Part shown: in pieces, positions 48,502 to 57,351 of the stretch
Layout: each line of letters starts with the position of its first letter
How positions within the stretch are numbered: position 1 is the stretch's first letter
Source of the DNA: Chloroflexota bacterium
Lineage (GTDB): Bacteria; Chloroflexota; Anaerolineae; Anaerolineales; Villigracilaceae
Length of the DNA stretch: 64,000 bases
Assembly (NCBI GenBank): GCA_023459215.1
Contig: JAEWVF010000018.1
Location: 70,243 to 134,242 of the forward strand
Reading direction: 5' to 3'
The notes under the pieces: model-generated
The model's database searches: none
Told to the model about the DNA's origin: nothing
What the model saw: the letters and a program-made list of their open reading frames with translations, nothing else
Position numbers and translations under genes: made by a program

Positions 48502-49917
48502 TCAGGGATTTATCCAGACGGGTGGAAAGAAAAGAATTCCATCTTTCATATTTATTTTGTTCATAATTGCCCGGGTTGAAATATCGACAATAAGTAGCCT
48601 ATCAAATTCTGAAAAATAAAAATACTTTGAGTCCGGACTCCATTTCCCTTGGTTTACCCTTGTGCCATTTCGAAAAATGATATTTCCATCCCAATCCCCG
48701 ATAACAAGTTCGTTTTCAATAGTTGCCCAAAAATTTTTGTCCGGAGAAATTATAGGCAAAGATTCGAGATATGGAGTTCTTAAAATTTCCCCGCTCGGAA
48801 AAATTTCCAAGGATGAAGAGTTCCATTGAGATGCTATAAAAGCCCCAATCTCTGGATACCAGGAAATTTCTCTTACAATATCGTCTGAAATTTTTTTAGG
48901 TTCCTGTCCAATTTCAAAAAGATATAATCCATCTTGTTGGTTTTCGTAGTTATTAAGTGTGCACAGGAGAAATTGCTTAGTCGAATTGCTATAAGCACCA
49001 GTAAAAAAGTTGCTGAATAAGAGTGTTGTTTCGCCTGAGTCGATATTGACAATATCCAAGCTAATATATTCACCGGGCAAAGCATAATAATAGCCGCTTA
49101 GGTAATTTGACATGTCAATCCAGCCAAATGTTTCTTCAATTCCATACACTTCCCAATCATAAAGTTTGCGGGTTTCTGAGCCGTCAGGTGCTGTTACCCA
49201 GACAGAGAGCATATCATATCCCCTGCCATTGGCCCCGAAATTAAGTTTTTTAGCGGCGCCGTGAACAATATAGCGTCCATCTGGTGTCCAACGTAATGAT
49301 ACTGCCTGGGTTAAGCCATCGGTCAGGCGCTTAATGTTATCATTTTCCATTGAATATACATAAACATCCGATGTTGGGCCATCTATGGACGCGGTAAAAG
49401 CCAAGTATTTTCCATCGGGCGACCATGCTAATTTTCCTAATGCCGAGAAAGTATCCATCAGTTCTGGCGGTTTGTTTTCAAGTGCTGGATATAAACCAGT
49501 TGTGATATATGTGATAGTTTTGTCTACGCCGGGAGTGATACGGATTTTTAAAGTAACATCTTTTGTCGGTGCTCCATTATTCTTGCTTTCGATATATGCA
49601 ATTACGTTGTTGAATGTTGCAATATCAAGTAAATAAAAATCTTTGGATTGTGCGGGTAGAAACGGTGAATATCCAGATCCATCTGGATTTATGATGAAAG
49701 GCATTATTCGATCAGGTATTAATACCCAAGAACCTGTTGTAGATACTGGTGTAATATCTGGGAATGATGGAGTAATTGTGGATGTTGCAGATGAAGAGTT
49801 GGCTATGATGGTTTCTTGTGGTTGAAAAACCGTTGTCACCGGGGTATTTTCTGTTGCCGGACCAGCACAACCTGCCAGCAGGAGAAGTAATCCGAAAATA
49901 TGGTTGAACTTTTTCAT
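48502..49917 (-). CDS. AT-rich lipoprotein with TolB-like beta-propeller
   Basis: The 471-residue protein begins at ATG 49917 with a lipoprotein signal (L-L-L-L-A-G-C, Cys16-18 region); a longer frame would extend into the photolyase gene and is rejected. A Thr/Ser linker is followed by repeated segments with W-S-P-D-G-K-Y and R-W-T-P-D-G-R-Y (about 175-230) and W-S-P-D-S-K-Y near the C-terminus, typical of TolB/WD40-like beta-propellers. The gene is markedly AT-rich relative to its neighbours and interrupts the carotenoid run, so it appears to be an acquired insert. Extracellular role unknown. Confidence 0.8.
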   Translation of the reverse strand: MKKFNHIFGLLLLLAGCAGPATENTPVTTVFQPQETIIANSSSATSTITPSFPDITPVSTTGSWVLIPDRIMPFIINPDGSGYSPFLPAQSKDFYLLDIATFNNVIAYIESKNNGAPTKDVTLKIRITPGVDKTITYITTGLYPALENKPPELMDTFSALGKLAWSPDGKYLAFTASIDGPTSDVYVYSMENDNIKRLTDGLTQAVSLRWTPDGRYIVHGAAKKLNFGANGRGYDMLSVWVTAPDGSETRKLYDWEVYGIEETFGWIDMSNYLSGYYYALPGEYISLDIVNIDSGETTLLFSNFFTGAYSNSTKQFLLCTLNNYENQQDGLYLFEIGQEPKKISDDIVREISWYPEIGAFIASQWNSSSLEIFPSGEILRTPYLESLPIISPDKNFWATIENELVIGDWDGNIIFRNGTRVNQGKWSPDSKYFYFSEFDRLLIVDISTRAIMNKINMKDGILFFPPVWINP

Positions 49918-49924
49918 GGTTTTT

Positions 49925-51316
<1,392 letters not shown>

Positions 51317-51383
51317 GGTTGGGGTTGGTAGGTTGGTAAATTGGGGATTGGCGGTTATGAGCGATAACTCTCCAATTACCAAA

Positions 51384-51959
51384 CTATTCCAGAAGTTCGG
51401 GCAGAGTCGGTTCGGCGATTTGCTCCGGGAAGAGTTTGTGCATAACGGTGATGACCTTGTATGCAAAGTTCGGATCGAAGGTGTAGAAGCCCTCGTACAT
51501 ACGCGACTCACCTTTCAATCGTTCTGCCGAGTTGATTTCTTCGGCCAACAGAGTCATGTGGATGCCCGGCCCATAAGCGATGACGAACCAGTAGTTTTCG
51601 AGTGGGGTGCCGGTGGTATCCACGGCGGTGGTGCGGGCAAAGCCAGGCAGGGGCGCATCGGGCACGCCGTACAGATACAGACCGGTCGATGCCAGGGCAA
51701 CTTGCGTGTAGCGTTCCTGCTGATCGGCCACGCGTGAAAAATACTGGAAGGAAACGTGTGTTTCCGAGATGCCGGGGCTGGCGACGATGGCATCTTCGAT
51801 CATATGGCTGATCTCGACCATGCCATTGACGGTGAAGATGTAGCGAAAATTAACCCGGTTCAGGTCTTCGCGCGTGGCGCTTTTCAGAAACGCTTCGGTG
51901 CGCGGCGGGAACAGCGGCATCAGTTTGCCAAAGAAGTTGTGCAGGATATCTTTTTCCAT
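51384..51959 (-). CDS. Stand-alone DICT-domain-like protein
   Basis: The 191-residue protein has no signal peptide or membrane helix. Central motifs (S-F-Q-Y-F-S-R-V, R-Y-x-x-V-A, Y-W-F-V-I-A-Y-G-P-G, L-L-A-E-E-I, Y-E-G-F-Y-T-F-D-P) fit the DICT sensory domain, described by sequence analysis in cyanobacterial and other regulators associated with cyclic-nucleotide and two-component systems, where a light role was proposed. The assignment is by eye and moderate. A second DICT-like domain heads the adenylate cyclase gene just upstream, and the photolyase gene is just downstream. AGGAGG precedes the ATG. Confidence 0.65.
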   Translation of the reverse strand: MEKDILHNFFGKLMPLFPPRTEAFLKSATREDLNRVNFRYIFTVNGMVEISHMIEDAIVASPGISETHVSFQYFSRVADQQERYTQVALASTGLYLYGVPDAPLPGFARTTAVDTTGTPLENYWFVIAYGPGIHMTLLAEEINSAERLKGESRMYEGFYTFDPNFAYKVITVMHKLFPEQIAEPTLPELLE

Positions 51960-52047
51960 AAGGTTTCCTCCTGATTAGAAAGCTGGAAAATTAAAGGTTG
52001 ATGTTTGTTCGTGCTATTGGCTTGGCGCCCTTGCAAATCGCTGATGC

Positions 52048-53373
52048 TCAAGCTTCCTGTTCCGCCTCTTGCATTTCTTCAAGGGCTTCGAACTCGGCGC
52101 TGTACATGCGCTGATAGCCCTTACCCTTGACCTGCACTTCGCGGCCCAGGCAGCGGATGGGCCGGTTGATGGCCTGGTAGGTGGGTTCGTCGACGCTGAT
52201 GCCGTTAATCGGCGCAAGGGCTTGCAGGCGGCTGGCCATGTTGACCGCGTCGCCGATGATGGTGATTTCACGCCGCGAGGCCGAGCCGAGTCGGGCGATG
52301 ACGCATTCCCCGCTGGCGATGCCGATGCGGGTATTCAGCACGGTTTCGCGGTGAGCGATTTGTTGCTTGTTGAAACGCGCCAGATGGCGCTGCATGGCGA
52401 TGGCGGCGTTGACCGCATCCTTGGGTTCGCTGAAGAAAGCCATCAGGCCGTCGCCCAGGAATTTGTCGATGTCGCCATTGTGTTCATAAACGATGGTGGC
52501 CAGCAGGTTGAAATAGCGATTCAAGTTCCTGGTCAGTTCCAGGGTATCGTTGCGCTCGAAAAGCGGGGTGAATTCGTGAATGTCAGTGAACAGGATGGTC
52601 AGGTTGCGCCGTTCAGGCGCAGTCGGCTCATTTTCTGCCGGGTCATCCGGCAGGTTCTGGCTGTCCTGCCAGGCATGCCGCGAAATCATGCTGCGCACAA
52701 TCCCTTCCATGCGCTCCAGCGCCTGGGTGCGGTTTTGCAGATTGCCATACAGGGCCGAAAGCTGGCTCTGGGCGCGATCCATGTACCCGGCGAATTGGTT
52801 CAGGTAGGTGTTGAGCGGATTCGCCGGCTCGAAGGGCGCGGGGACAAGCGGCGGGGCGGGCAGCCCGAGCGCCTGGTGCAGTAAACTGACCGCCGGCTGG
52901 ACGATGTGGTCTTCCATGCTGATCAGGCCCTGGTAGAAACGTCCGCGGCCAAACTGGTTGTCGCGAACCGAAGCCGCATAGCGCCCGCGAATCTCGTGGG
53001 TCAGCAGAGCAATATTGAAGCGCGGATGGGCAAAGAGGATGAACCATTCCTGGACGAGCGGCGCGTTGGCTTCCAGGGCGACATATTCCAGCTTTGGAAT
53101 TTCAGGCGCGGGGCTGTCAGCCTGTCCAAAGATATAGATTTTTTTGCAGCGCCCAGCCAACTGCCGAAAGCGGTCGGCCTGCGGCAGGAAGGCGGAAAAA
53201 CGCTGGAATCCGGCGAAAAAGATTGAATCCAGGCCGTGGCGCAGCACCGTTTCTTCGATGCTGTGGCTGACCGCCAGCAGGGAGGCCACCGACGAGGTGC
53301 GCGTGGCGTTCAGCCCCGATGGCTGGCTCGCATTCAGCGTATAGAGCGAGAGAGTCTGGATGTCGGGTTGCAT
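52048..53373 (-). CDS. DICT-domain class III adenylate/guanylate cyclase
   Basis: The 441-residue protein has an N-terminal DICT-like domain (about 20-150: G-F-Q-R-F-S-x-F, R-F-R-Q-L-A, E-W-F-I-L-F, R-G-R-F-Y-Q-G-L) and a C-terminal class III cyclase domain (about 245-420). The catalytic features are I-L-F-T-D-I-H-E-F-T-P with the first metal Asp, K-F-L-G-D-G-L-M-A-F-F with the second metal Asp, and G-D-A-V-N-M-A-S-R-L. A helical linker joins the two parts. ATG 53373 is chosen because it directly follows the MFS stop by four bases. It would convert a light or redox signal into cAMP. Confidence 0.9.
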   Translation of the reverse strand: MQPDIQTLSLYTLNASQPSGLNATRTSSVASLLAVSHSIEETVLRHGLDSIFFAGFQRFSAFLPQADRFRQLAGRCKKIYIFGQADSPAPEIPKLEYVALEANAPLVQEWFILFAHPRFNIALLTHEIRGRYAASVRDNQFGRGRFYQGLISMEDHIVQPAVSLLHQALGLPAPPLVPAPFEPANPLNTYLNQFAGYMDRAQSQLSALYGNLQNRTQALERMEGIVRSMISRHAWQDSQNLPDDPAENEPTAPERRNLTILFTDIHEFTPLFERNDTLELTRNLNRYFNLLATIVYEHNGDIDKFLGDGLMAFFSEPKDAVNAAIAMQRHLARFNKQQIAHRETVLNTRIGIASGECVIARLGSASRREITIIGDAVNMASRLQALAPINGISVDEPTYQAINRPIRCLGREVQVKGKGYQRMYSAEFEALEEMQEAEQEA

Positions 53374-53377
53374 GGTT

Positions 53378-54601
53378 TTAGTGTGATATCCCGGTGGGGG
53401 CCGGGGCCGATTTTGCGCGGATTTCCGCCGCAATCGGGTGGCCGTAAATGACGCGCCAGACGTAAACGCTCAAAACCGCCAGCATCGCTGCGCTGAAGAA
53501 ACCGGGCGCGGATGTCCCGGCCCAGCCGAGCAAAGCGCCGCCCAGGGTGGGGGCGATGGCGCGCGTCAGGCTTTCGACCGAAGCTGAAAGGCCGAGAATG
53601 CCGCCGATTTCCTGCGGTTCGACCGCTTTGGTCAGGGTGGAAGCCAGGACGGTATTCAGCACGCCACCGGCGATTGCGGTGGGAGTTAGAACGGCGATCA
53701 GCCAGAAGACGGATGGCGAAAGGGCCCATCCGAGCAGTGAAATGGCCATTACAACCACCGAAACGGCGATCAGTCCATCTTCACGAAAACGGCGGGTAAG
53801 CTGGCCAATCAGGAATCCCTGTACAATGACCGAAAGCACGCCAACGTAGGCGAGAATCAGGCCGGTTTCCTGGGCGCCCAATTCGAATTTTTTCAGGGCG
53901 TACAACGAGAAGATGGTTTGGAAGATGGCAAAAGGCAGCCCGAAGAAGAAGCGGGTAATCAGCAGGGAACCGCTGAAGGGGCGCTTGAGCGCGTCCAGCA
54001 GGGCCGACAAGGTAAAGCCAGGCTGCTTTTCAGGCATGCTGGCCCGTTTTTCGGGAGTAAGCGATTCGGGCAGCCAGAAAGCGACCAATCCCAGGTTGAT
54101 CAGGGCCAGGCTGGCGGCCAAAAAGGCCGGGACGGCGTAGCCCCACTGGCTCAGGAATCCGCCGGCGGCCGGGCCGATGATGAACCCGATCCCGAAAGCG
54201 GCCCCGATCATGCCCAGGCCCATCGAGCGGTTTTTCTCGTCGGTGACATCCGAGATGTAAGCCTGGGCCACGCTCAGATTGCCGCCGGTGAAACCGTCCA
54301 GGATGCGGCTGGCGAAGAGCATCCACAAGCTGTTGGCAAACCCGAGCAGCAGGAACCCCAGGAAGGTGCCGAAAATGCTGACCAGCAGGATCTGGCGGCG
54401 GCCAAAACGGTCTGAAAGGCGGCCCAAAACGGGCGCGCCGACCAGTTGCATGGCGGCATAGGAGGCAACCAGCAGTCCGGTAACGAAATCGCTGGCCCCG
54501 AACGTGCTGGCATAGTATGGCAGCAGCGGCAAAATCAGGCCAAAGCCGAGCAGGTCGACGAAAACGACGAAAATAACGGGGAAAAGGCGTTTTTTATCCA
54601 T
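53378..54601 (-). CDS. MFS transporter, TetA-like drug/metabolite exporter
   Basis: The 407-residue protein has twelve predicted transmembrane helices in the major facilitator pattern. The loop 2-3 motif G-R-L-S-D-R-F-G-R-R (about 60-69) and the central cytoplasmic loop (about 195-210) are clear, and the overall sequence type is that of the TetA/multidrug DHA1 exporters. The substrate is unknown; expulsion of toxic or photosensitising compounds would match its cluster. It overlaps the end of the peroxiredoxin gene by eight bases, and the cyclase gene follows after four bases, so it is translationally linked with both. Confidence 0.92.
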   Translation of the reverse strand: MDKKRLFPVIFVVFVDLLGFGLILPLLPYYASTFGASDFVTGLLVASYAAMQLVGAPVLGRLSDRFGRRQILLVSIFGTFLGFLLLGFANSLWMLFASRILDGFTGGNLSVAQAYISDVTDEKNRSMGLGMIGAAFGIGFIIGPAAGGFLSQWGYAVPAFLAASLALINLGLVAFWLPESLTPEKRASMPEKQPGFTLSALLDALKRPFSGSLLITRFFFGLPFAIFQTIFSLYALKKFELGAQETGLILAYVGVLSVIVQGFLIGQLTRRFREDGLIAVSVVVMAISLLGWALSPSVFWLIAVLTPTAIAGGVLNTVLASTLTKAVEPQEIGGILGLSASVESLTRAIAPTLGGALLGWAGTSAPGFFSAAMLAVLSVYVWRVIYGHPIAAEIRAKSAPAPTGISH

Positions 54602-55076
54602 GAAGTTTTTCTTGGTTGAACTCTTTTACAACGGCCAGGATTTCCTCGTTGGCAGGAATATCGGCGGCGTCGTGGCCGTAATGCACGAAGCGCACAATGC
54701 CCTGCTTGTCGATGGTCACCTGGGCGGGCATGCGCCCAAACTTGAAGATTTTGATTTGCTGTCCATACAGCTTTAGAACGCTGTGGGTTGGGTCGGGCAG
54801 GCCGATGAAGGGCAGGTCATTTTTTTGCCAGTAGTTTTTGAACGCGCTGGTATCCTCGGGGCCGAGCACCAGCACGACCGTATCTTCGGCAACAAATTTG
54901 TCATGATCCTGGCGCAACTGCGCCATGTGCCGTTGGCAGAACGGTCAGAAAAAACCGCGATTGAAGACCAGCAGTACGTTTTTCTGACCTTTGAAGTCAG
55001 AAAGGCGGATCTGCTGGCCGTTGAAATCGGCCAGGCTGAAGTCGGGTGCGGGTTGGTTGAGTGCGACGCGGCTCAT
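54594..55076 (-). CDS. Selenocysteine-containing peroxiredoxin-like protein (UxxC, in-frame TGA)
   Basis: The 160-residue frame opens at ATG 55076, one base after the DUF1475 stop. Codon 44 is TGA (54945-54947), followed by P-F-C. The context N-R-G-F-F-U-P-F-C-Q-R-H-M-A-Q-L matches the R-G-x-x-C-P-F-C-R-x-H motif of AhpC/TSA-type thioredoxin-fold peroxidases, with U in place of the peroxidatic Cys and resolving Cys47 intact. Upstream residues (Q-P-A-P-D-F-S-L) also fit the family. Reading the frame as a 110-residue protein from Met51 would remove the active site. A stem-loop lies 25 bases past the TGA. It is probably a selenoenzyme that reduces hydroperoxides; selAB/C were not in the window. 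Confidence 0.88.
54910..54925 (-). promoter_or_regulatory. Bacterial SECIS-like hairpin
   Basis: UGGCGC and GCGCCA form a perfect 6-bp stem around loop AGUU. The stem begins 19 bases after the UGA, and the loop 25 bases after it; both, and a G at loop position 2, fit bacterial SECIS requirements. A second small stem (CCGUU/AACGG) stands directly after the UGA. Confidence 0.72.
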
Positions 55077-55077
55077 C

Positions 55078-55404
55078 TCAGGCGTTCCTTCCCAACCAGA
55101 ATTTTTTCCAGTCGCCGCGGCTGGCGTACAGATTAATCAGGGCATACAGGCTGACGGCGAAAGCGCCCAGGGTCATGACGGCGATAATCCACAATACCGT
55201 TGCGGGGATGGATTTTTCGCGGTAAACGATCCAGGCTGAAAAAAGCGTAAAGCCGACATACAAATCGACTAGCGAGACGATCCCCCACGGCATGGAGGTC
55301 AGCACTGCGCCCTCGGCGGCGAAATCGCCCACGACGAAGCCATAGGCAATCACCGCGGTCATGGCGATTACGCCCAACAGGGCGATGGTTTTGGCGAGTT
55401 TCAT
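55078..55404 (-). CDS. DUF1475-type small membrane protein
   Basis: The 108-residue protein has three transmembrane helices (about 7-27, 40-60, 70-92). The pattern S-L-V-D-L-Y-V-G-F and the small N-terminal loop resemble DUF1475, a little-studied family found in bacteria and plants. Its function is unknown. It lies between the DegV gene (upstream, two bases) and the selenocysteine peroxiredoxin (downstream, overlapping regions), so it belongs to the same operon. I do not recognise a more specific role. Confidence 0.65.
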   Translation of the reverse strand: MKLAKTIALLGVIAMTAVIAYGFVVGDFAAEGAVLTSMPWGIVSLVDLYVGFTLFSAWIVYREKSIPATVLWIIAVMTLGAFAVSLYALINLYASRGDWKKFWLGRNA

Positions 55405-55406
55405 GG

Positions 55407-56255
55407 TTAGCGAATCCTTTTCTTGCTGATGGCAACGAAACCCAGCGCGCCAATGCCCAGGTGCGCACCCAAAACGGGCGTAATCTGCACTGGCACAGGC
55501 TCATCTTCCTCCGGAAAGTAAGCGCGCACGGCTTCCTGCAAGGCCTCGGCCTCTTCCTGGATGCCGGCGTGGACCACTGCCAGGCGCTCAAAGGGCGCAT
55601 ACTGGTTGAGCCAGTCCAGCAATTGGGCGGTGGCCTTTTTCTGGGTGCGGGTGCGGTGGACGGTCGGTTTGCCCTGGTGCATGTGCAGCAGCGGTTTGAT
55701 TTTCAGGAATTCGCCGATATGGGCCACGGCGCTGTTCATCCGTCCGCTGCGGCGCAGGTATTCGAGCGTTTTCAGCGAGGCAAAAACATAGCTGCGGGTC
55801 ATCTGCTCCTTGAGTTGCAGCAGGATGTTCTCGATGGTTTCCCCGGCGCGGGCCAGTAGGGCCGCTTTCTCGACCAGGAAGCCCGTTCCCAGGCTGAGTT
55901 GGCTCGAGTCGAGTACCGTTACCGGGATGCGGGTAAATTCCTCGGCGGCCTTGCGGGCGACATTGATGGTTGCGCTCAAACTTTCAGAAATATGGATCGA
56001 CAGGATGGCTTTTGCGCCCTCATCGGCCAGGCGTTCGTAAATCTGGCGGAACATTTCCGGGCTGGGGGCGGCGGTCTTTGGGAAAGGATTCATCTCGGGC
56101 AGTTGGCGATAAAACTCCTCGCGGGAGATGTCAACGCCATCGACCAGGGCTTTTTCGCCAATATGGATATTGAGCGGCAGGACGGTGATACCCAAATCCT
56201 GTACGGTTTCATCGGGCAGATCGCAGGTGCTGTCGGTGACAATTCGAATGCTCAT
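55407..56255 (-). CDS. DegV family fatty-acid-binding protein (second copy)
   Basis: The 282-residue protein matches FakB/DegV proteins: R-I-V-T-D-S-T-C-D-L-P at the N-terminus, T-A-A-P-S-P-x-x-F, H-I-S-E-S-L-S-A-T, the D-S-S-Q-L-S-L-G-T-G-F motif and L-E-Y-L-R-R-S-G-R. It binds one fatty acid in a hydrophobic tunnel and presents it to FakA, which is encoded at 4095-5735. It is a diverged second copy of the DegV gene at 5822. In this light-regulated run it might serve membrane-lipid adjustment with carotenoid synthesis, but that is only suggested by position. Confidence 0.9.
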   Translation of the reverse strand: MSIRIVTDSTCDLPDETVQDLGITVLPLNIHIGEKALVDGVDISREEFYRQLPEMNPFPKTAAPSPEMFRQIYERLADEGAKAILSIHISESLSATINVARKAAEEFTRIPVTVLDSSQLSLGTGFLVEKAALLARAGETIENILLQLKEQMTRSYVFASLKTLEYLRRSGRMNSAVAHIGEFLKIKPLLHMHQGKPTVHRTRTQKKATAQLLDWLNQYAPFERLAVVHAGIQEEAEALQEAVRAYFPEEDEPVPVQITPVLGAHLGIGALGFVAISKKRIR

Positions 56256-56293
56256 AAGTGCTGTCTTTCTCCCTTTTTTGGGCGTTGCGAACG

Positions 56294-57328
56294 TTAATCG
56301 CTACTGGCCGAATTTTCGGCTATGGCAGTTGGTTTGCGAAAACGGTCAACGATCCAGATACCCAGCGCGACCAGTCCGGCCATGAGAAAAGCGACCAGGT
56401 ATTCGATGATCGGGATGCGAATAACCTCATTCAGATATTCCCATCCTTTCCAATTGTATACCGCCAGCGCCGCAAGAATATAACCAAGTCCTATCAACCA
56501 GCGGGTAAGTTTGCTCCAGCCAACGCCGTGCATTTGGGTGATGACGAACATGCCCAGGAAGCCGAAGAAGAACATCGTCCAGATGCCGGAGCCTTGCAGG
56601 ATGGCCACCATTGTTCCGTGGAACAGAACCGCCACCTCCTGGGTCAGCATCCACCACTTGTTGACGTGAATACGCGTCAGGAAGAGCGAGCCTTGCAGCA
56701 GCAGGAAGAACATGTACAGGAAGCCGAGTAAATGCCCGGATGTGTTCACCATCGGGTGGAACCAGAAGGTGTAGACGGTGGCCCAGGCGAACAGGTAGCC
56801 GTGATATTTGCGCGCAAAATCGATCACGCGGGTTGAAATGGGGGCTTTTTTGCCAAAGAACATGCCGCGGCGTTTGTTTTCCATGATCAGGATGGCGCAC
56901 AACATCAGGATGACTGAACCTTGCGAACTCCAAACCGGCGTATCCTGGGCCAGCCCATCGTACCAGATGTGGCTCTGGATAAAGTGCAGGACGATGAAGA
57001 GCGCGTTCAATCCCAATGCCCAGATATTAACCATGTGCAGGCCTTTAGCATATTTCTGCACGCGGGTTTGGGCGTAGTAAATCAGCCCCCAGAAGGCGAT
57101 CTGGTGCAGGGCATACAGGCCCCAGTAGCTCAGGCGCGTCCAGAAGGTTACAGCTTCAACGGGGAGTTTCCACTCGTACCAGAGCGGTCCCTGGTCGGGC
57201 AGGATTGGGACGGCGTTCAGCCGTTCACCGGCCAGCCAGATCAGCAGGGTGAACGCCAGCGAGAAGGCGATGCCGCCCCACAGGGCGATTTTGTTGGAGC
57301 GTGGGTCTGAAAGGTCGATTTTGTTCAT
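56294..57328 (-). CDS. Polytopic membrane protein of unknown family, His-rich
   Basis: The 344-residue protein has about nine transmembrane helices. Many His lie in or next to helices: L-H-Q-I-A-F (about 72), L-H-F-I-Q-S-H (113-119), Y-H-G-Y-L-F-A (174), W-F-H-P-M-V-N-T-S-G-H-L-L-G (about 188-201), L-F-H-G-T-M-V-A and T-Q-M-H-G. This could indicate haem or metal binding in the membrane, but no family was recognised; it lacks the Lys and Asp pattern of microbial rhodopsins. It lies between carH and a DegV gene and is probably part of the CarH-controlled transcript. AT tRNA-like or signal sequences are absent. Confidence 0.65.
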   Translation of the reverse strand: MNKIDLSDPRSNKIALWGGIAFSLAFTLLIWLAGERLNAVPILPDQGPLWYEWKLPVEAVTFWTRLSYWGLYALHQIAFWGLIYYAQTRVQKYAKGLHMVNIWALGLNALFIVLHFIQSHIWYDGLAQDTPVWSSQGSVILMLCAILIMENKRRGMFFGKKAPISTRVIDFARKYHGYLFAWATVYTFWFHPMVNTSGHLLGFLYMFFLLLQGSLFLTRIHVNKWWMLTQEVAVLFHGTMVAILQGSGIWTMFFFGFLGMFVITQMHGVGWSKLTRWLIGLGYILAALAVYNWKGWEYLNEVIRIPIIEYLVAFLMAGLVALGIWIVDRFRKPTAIAENSASSD

Positions 57329-57351
57329 GGTTTCACCTATATGATTTCTGT

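Noticed and set aside
54594..54926. Truncated 110-residue peroxiredoxin starting at Met51, or a pseudogene
   Set aside because: It would start after the active site. The upstream frame has full family homology interrupted only by one TGA placed at the catalytic Cys, and no frameshift, so recoding is a better explanation.
56294..57328. Microbial rhodopsin or heliorhodopsin
   Set aside because: Too many helices, and no retinal Lys motif in a last helix. Position beside carotenoid genes was suggestive but the sequence does not support it.
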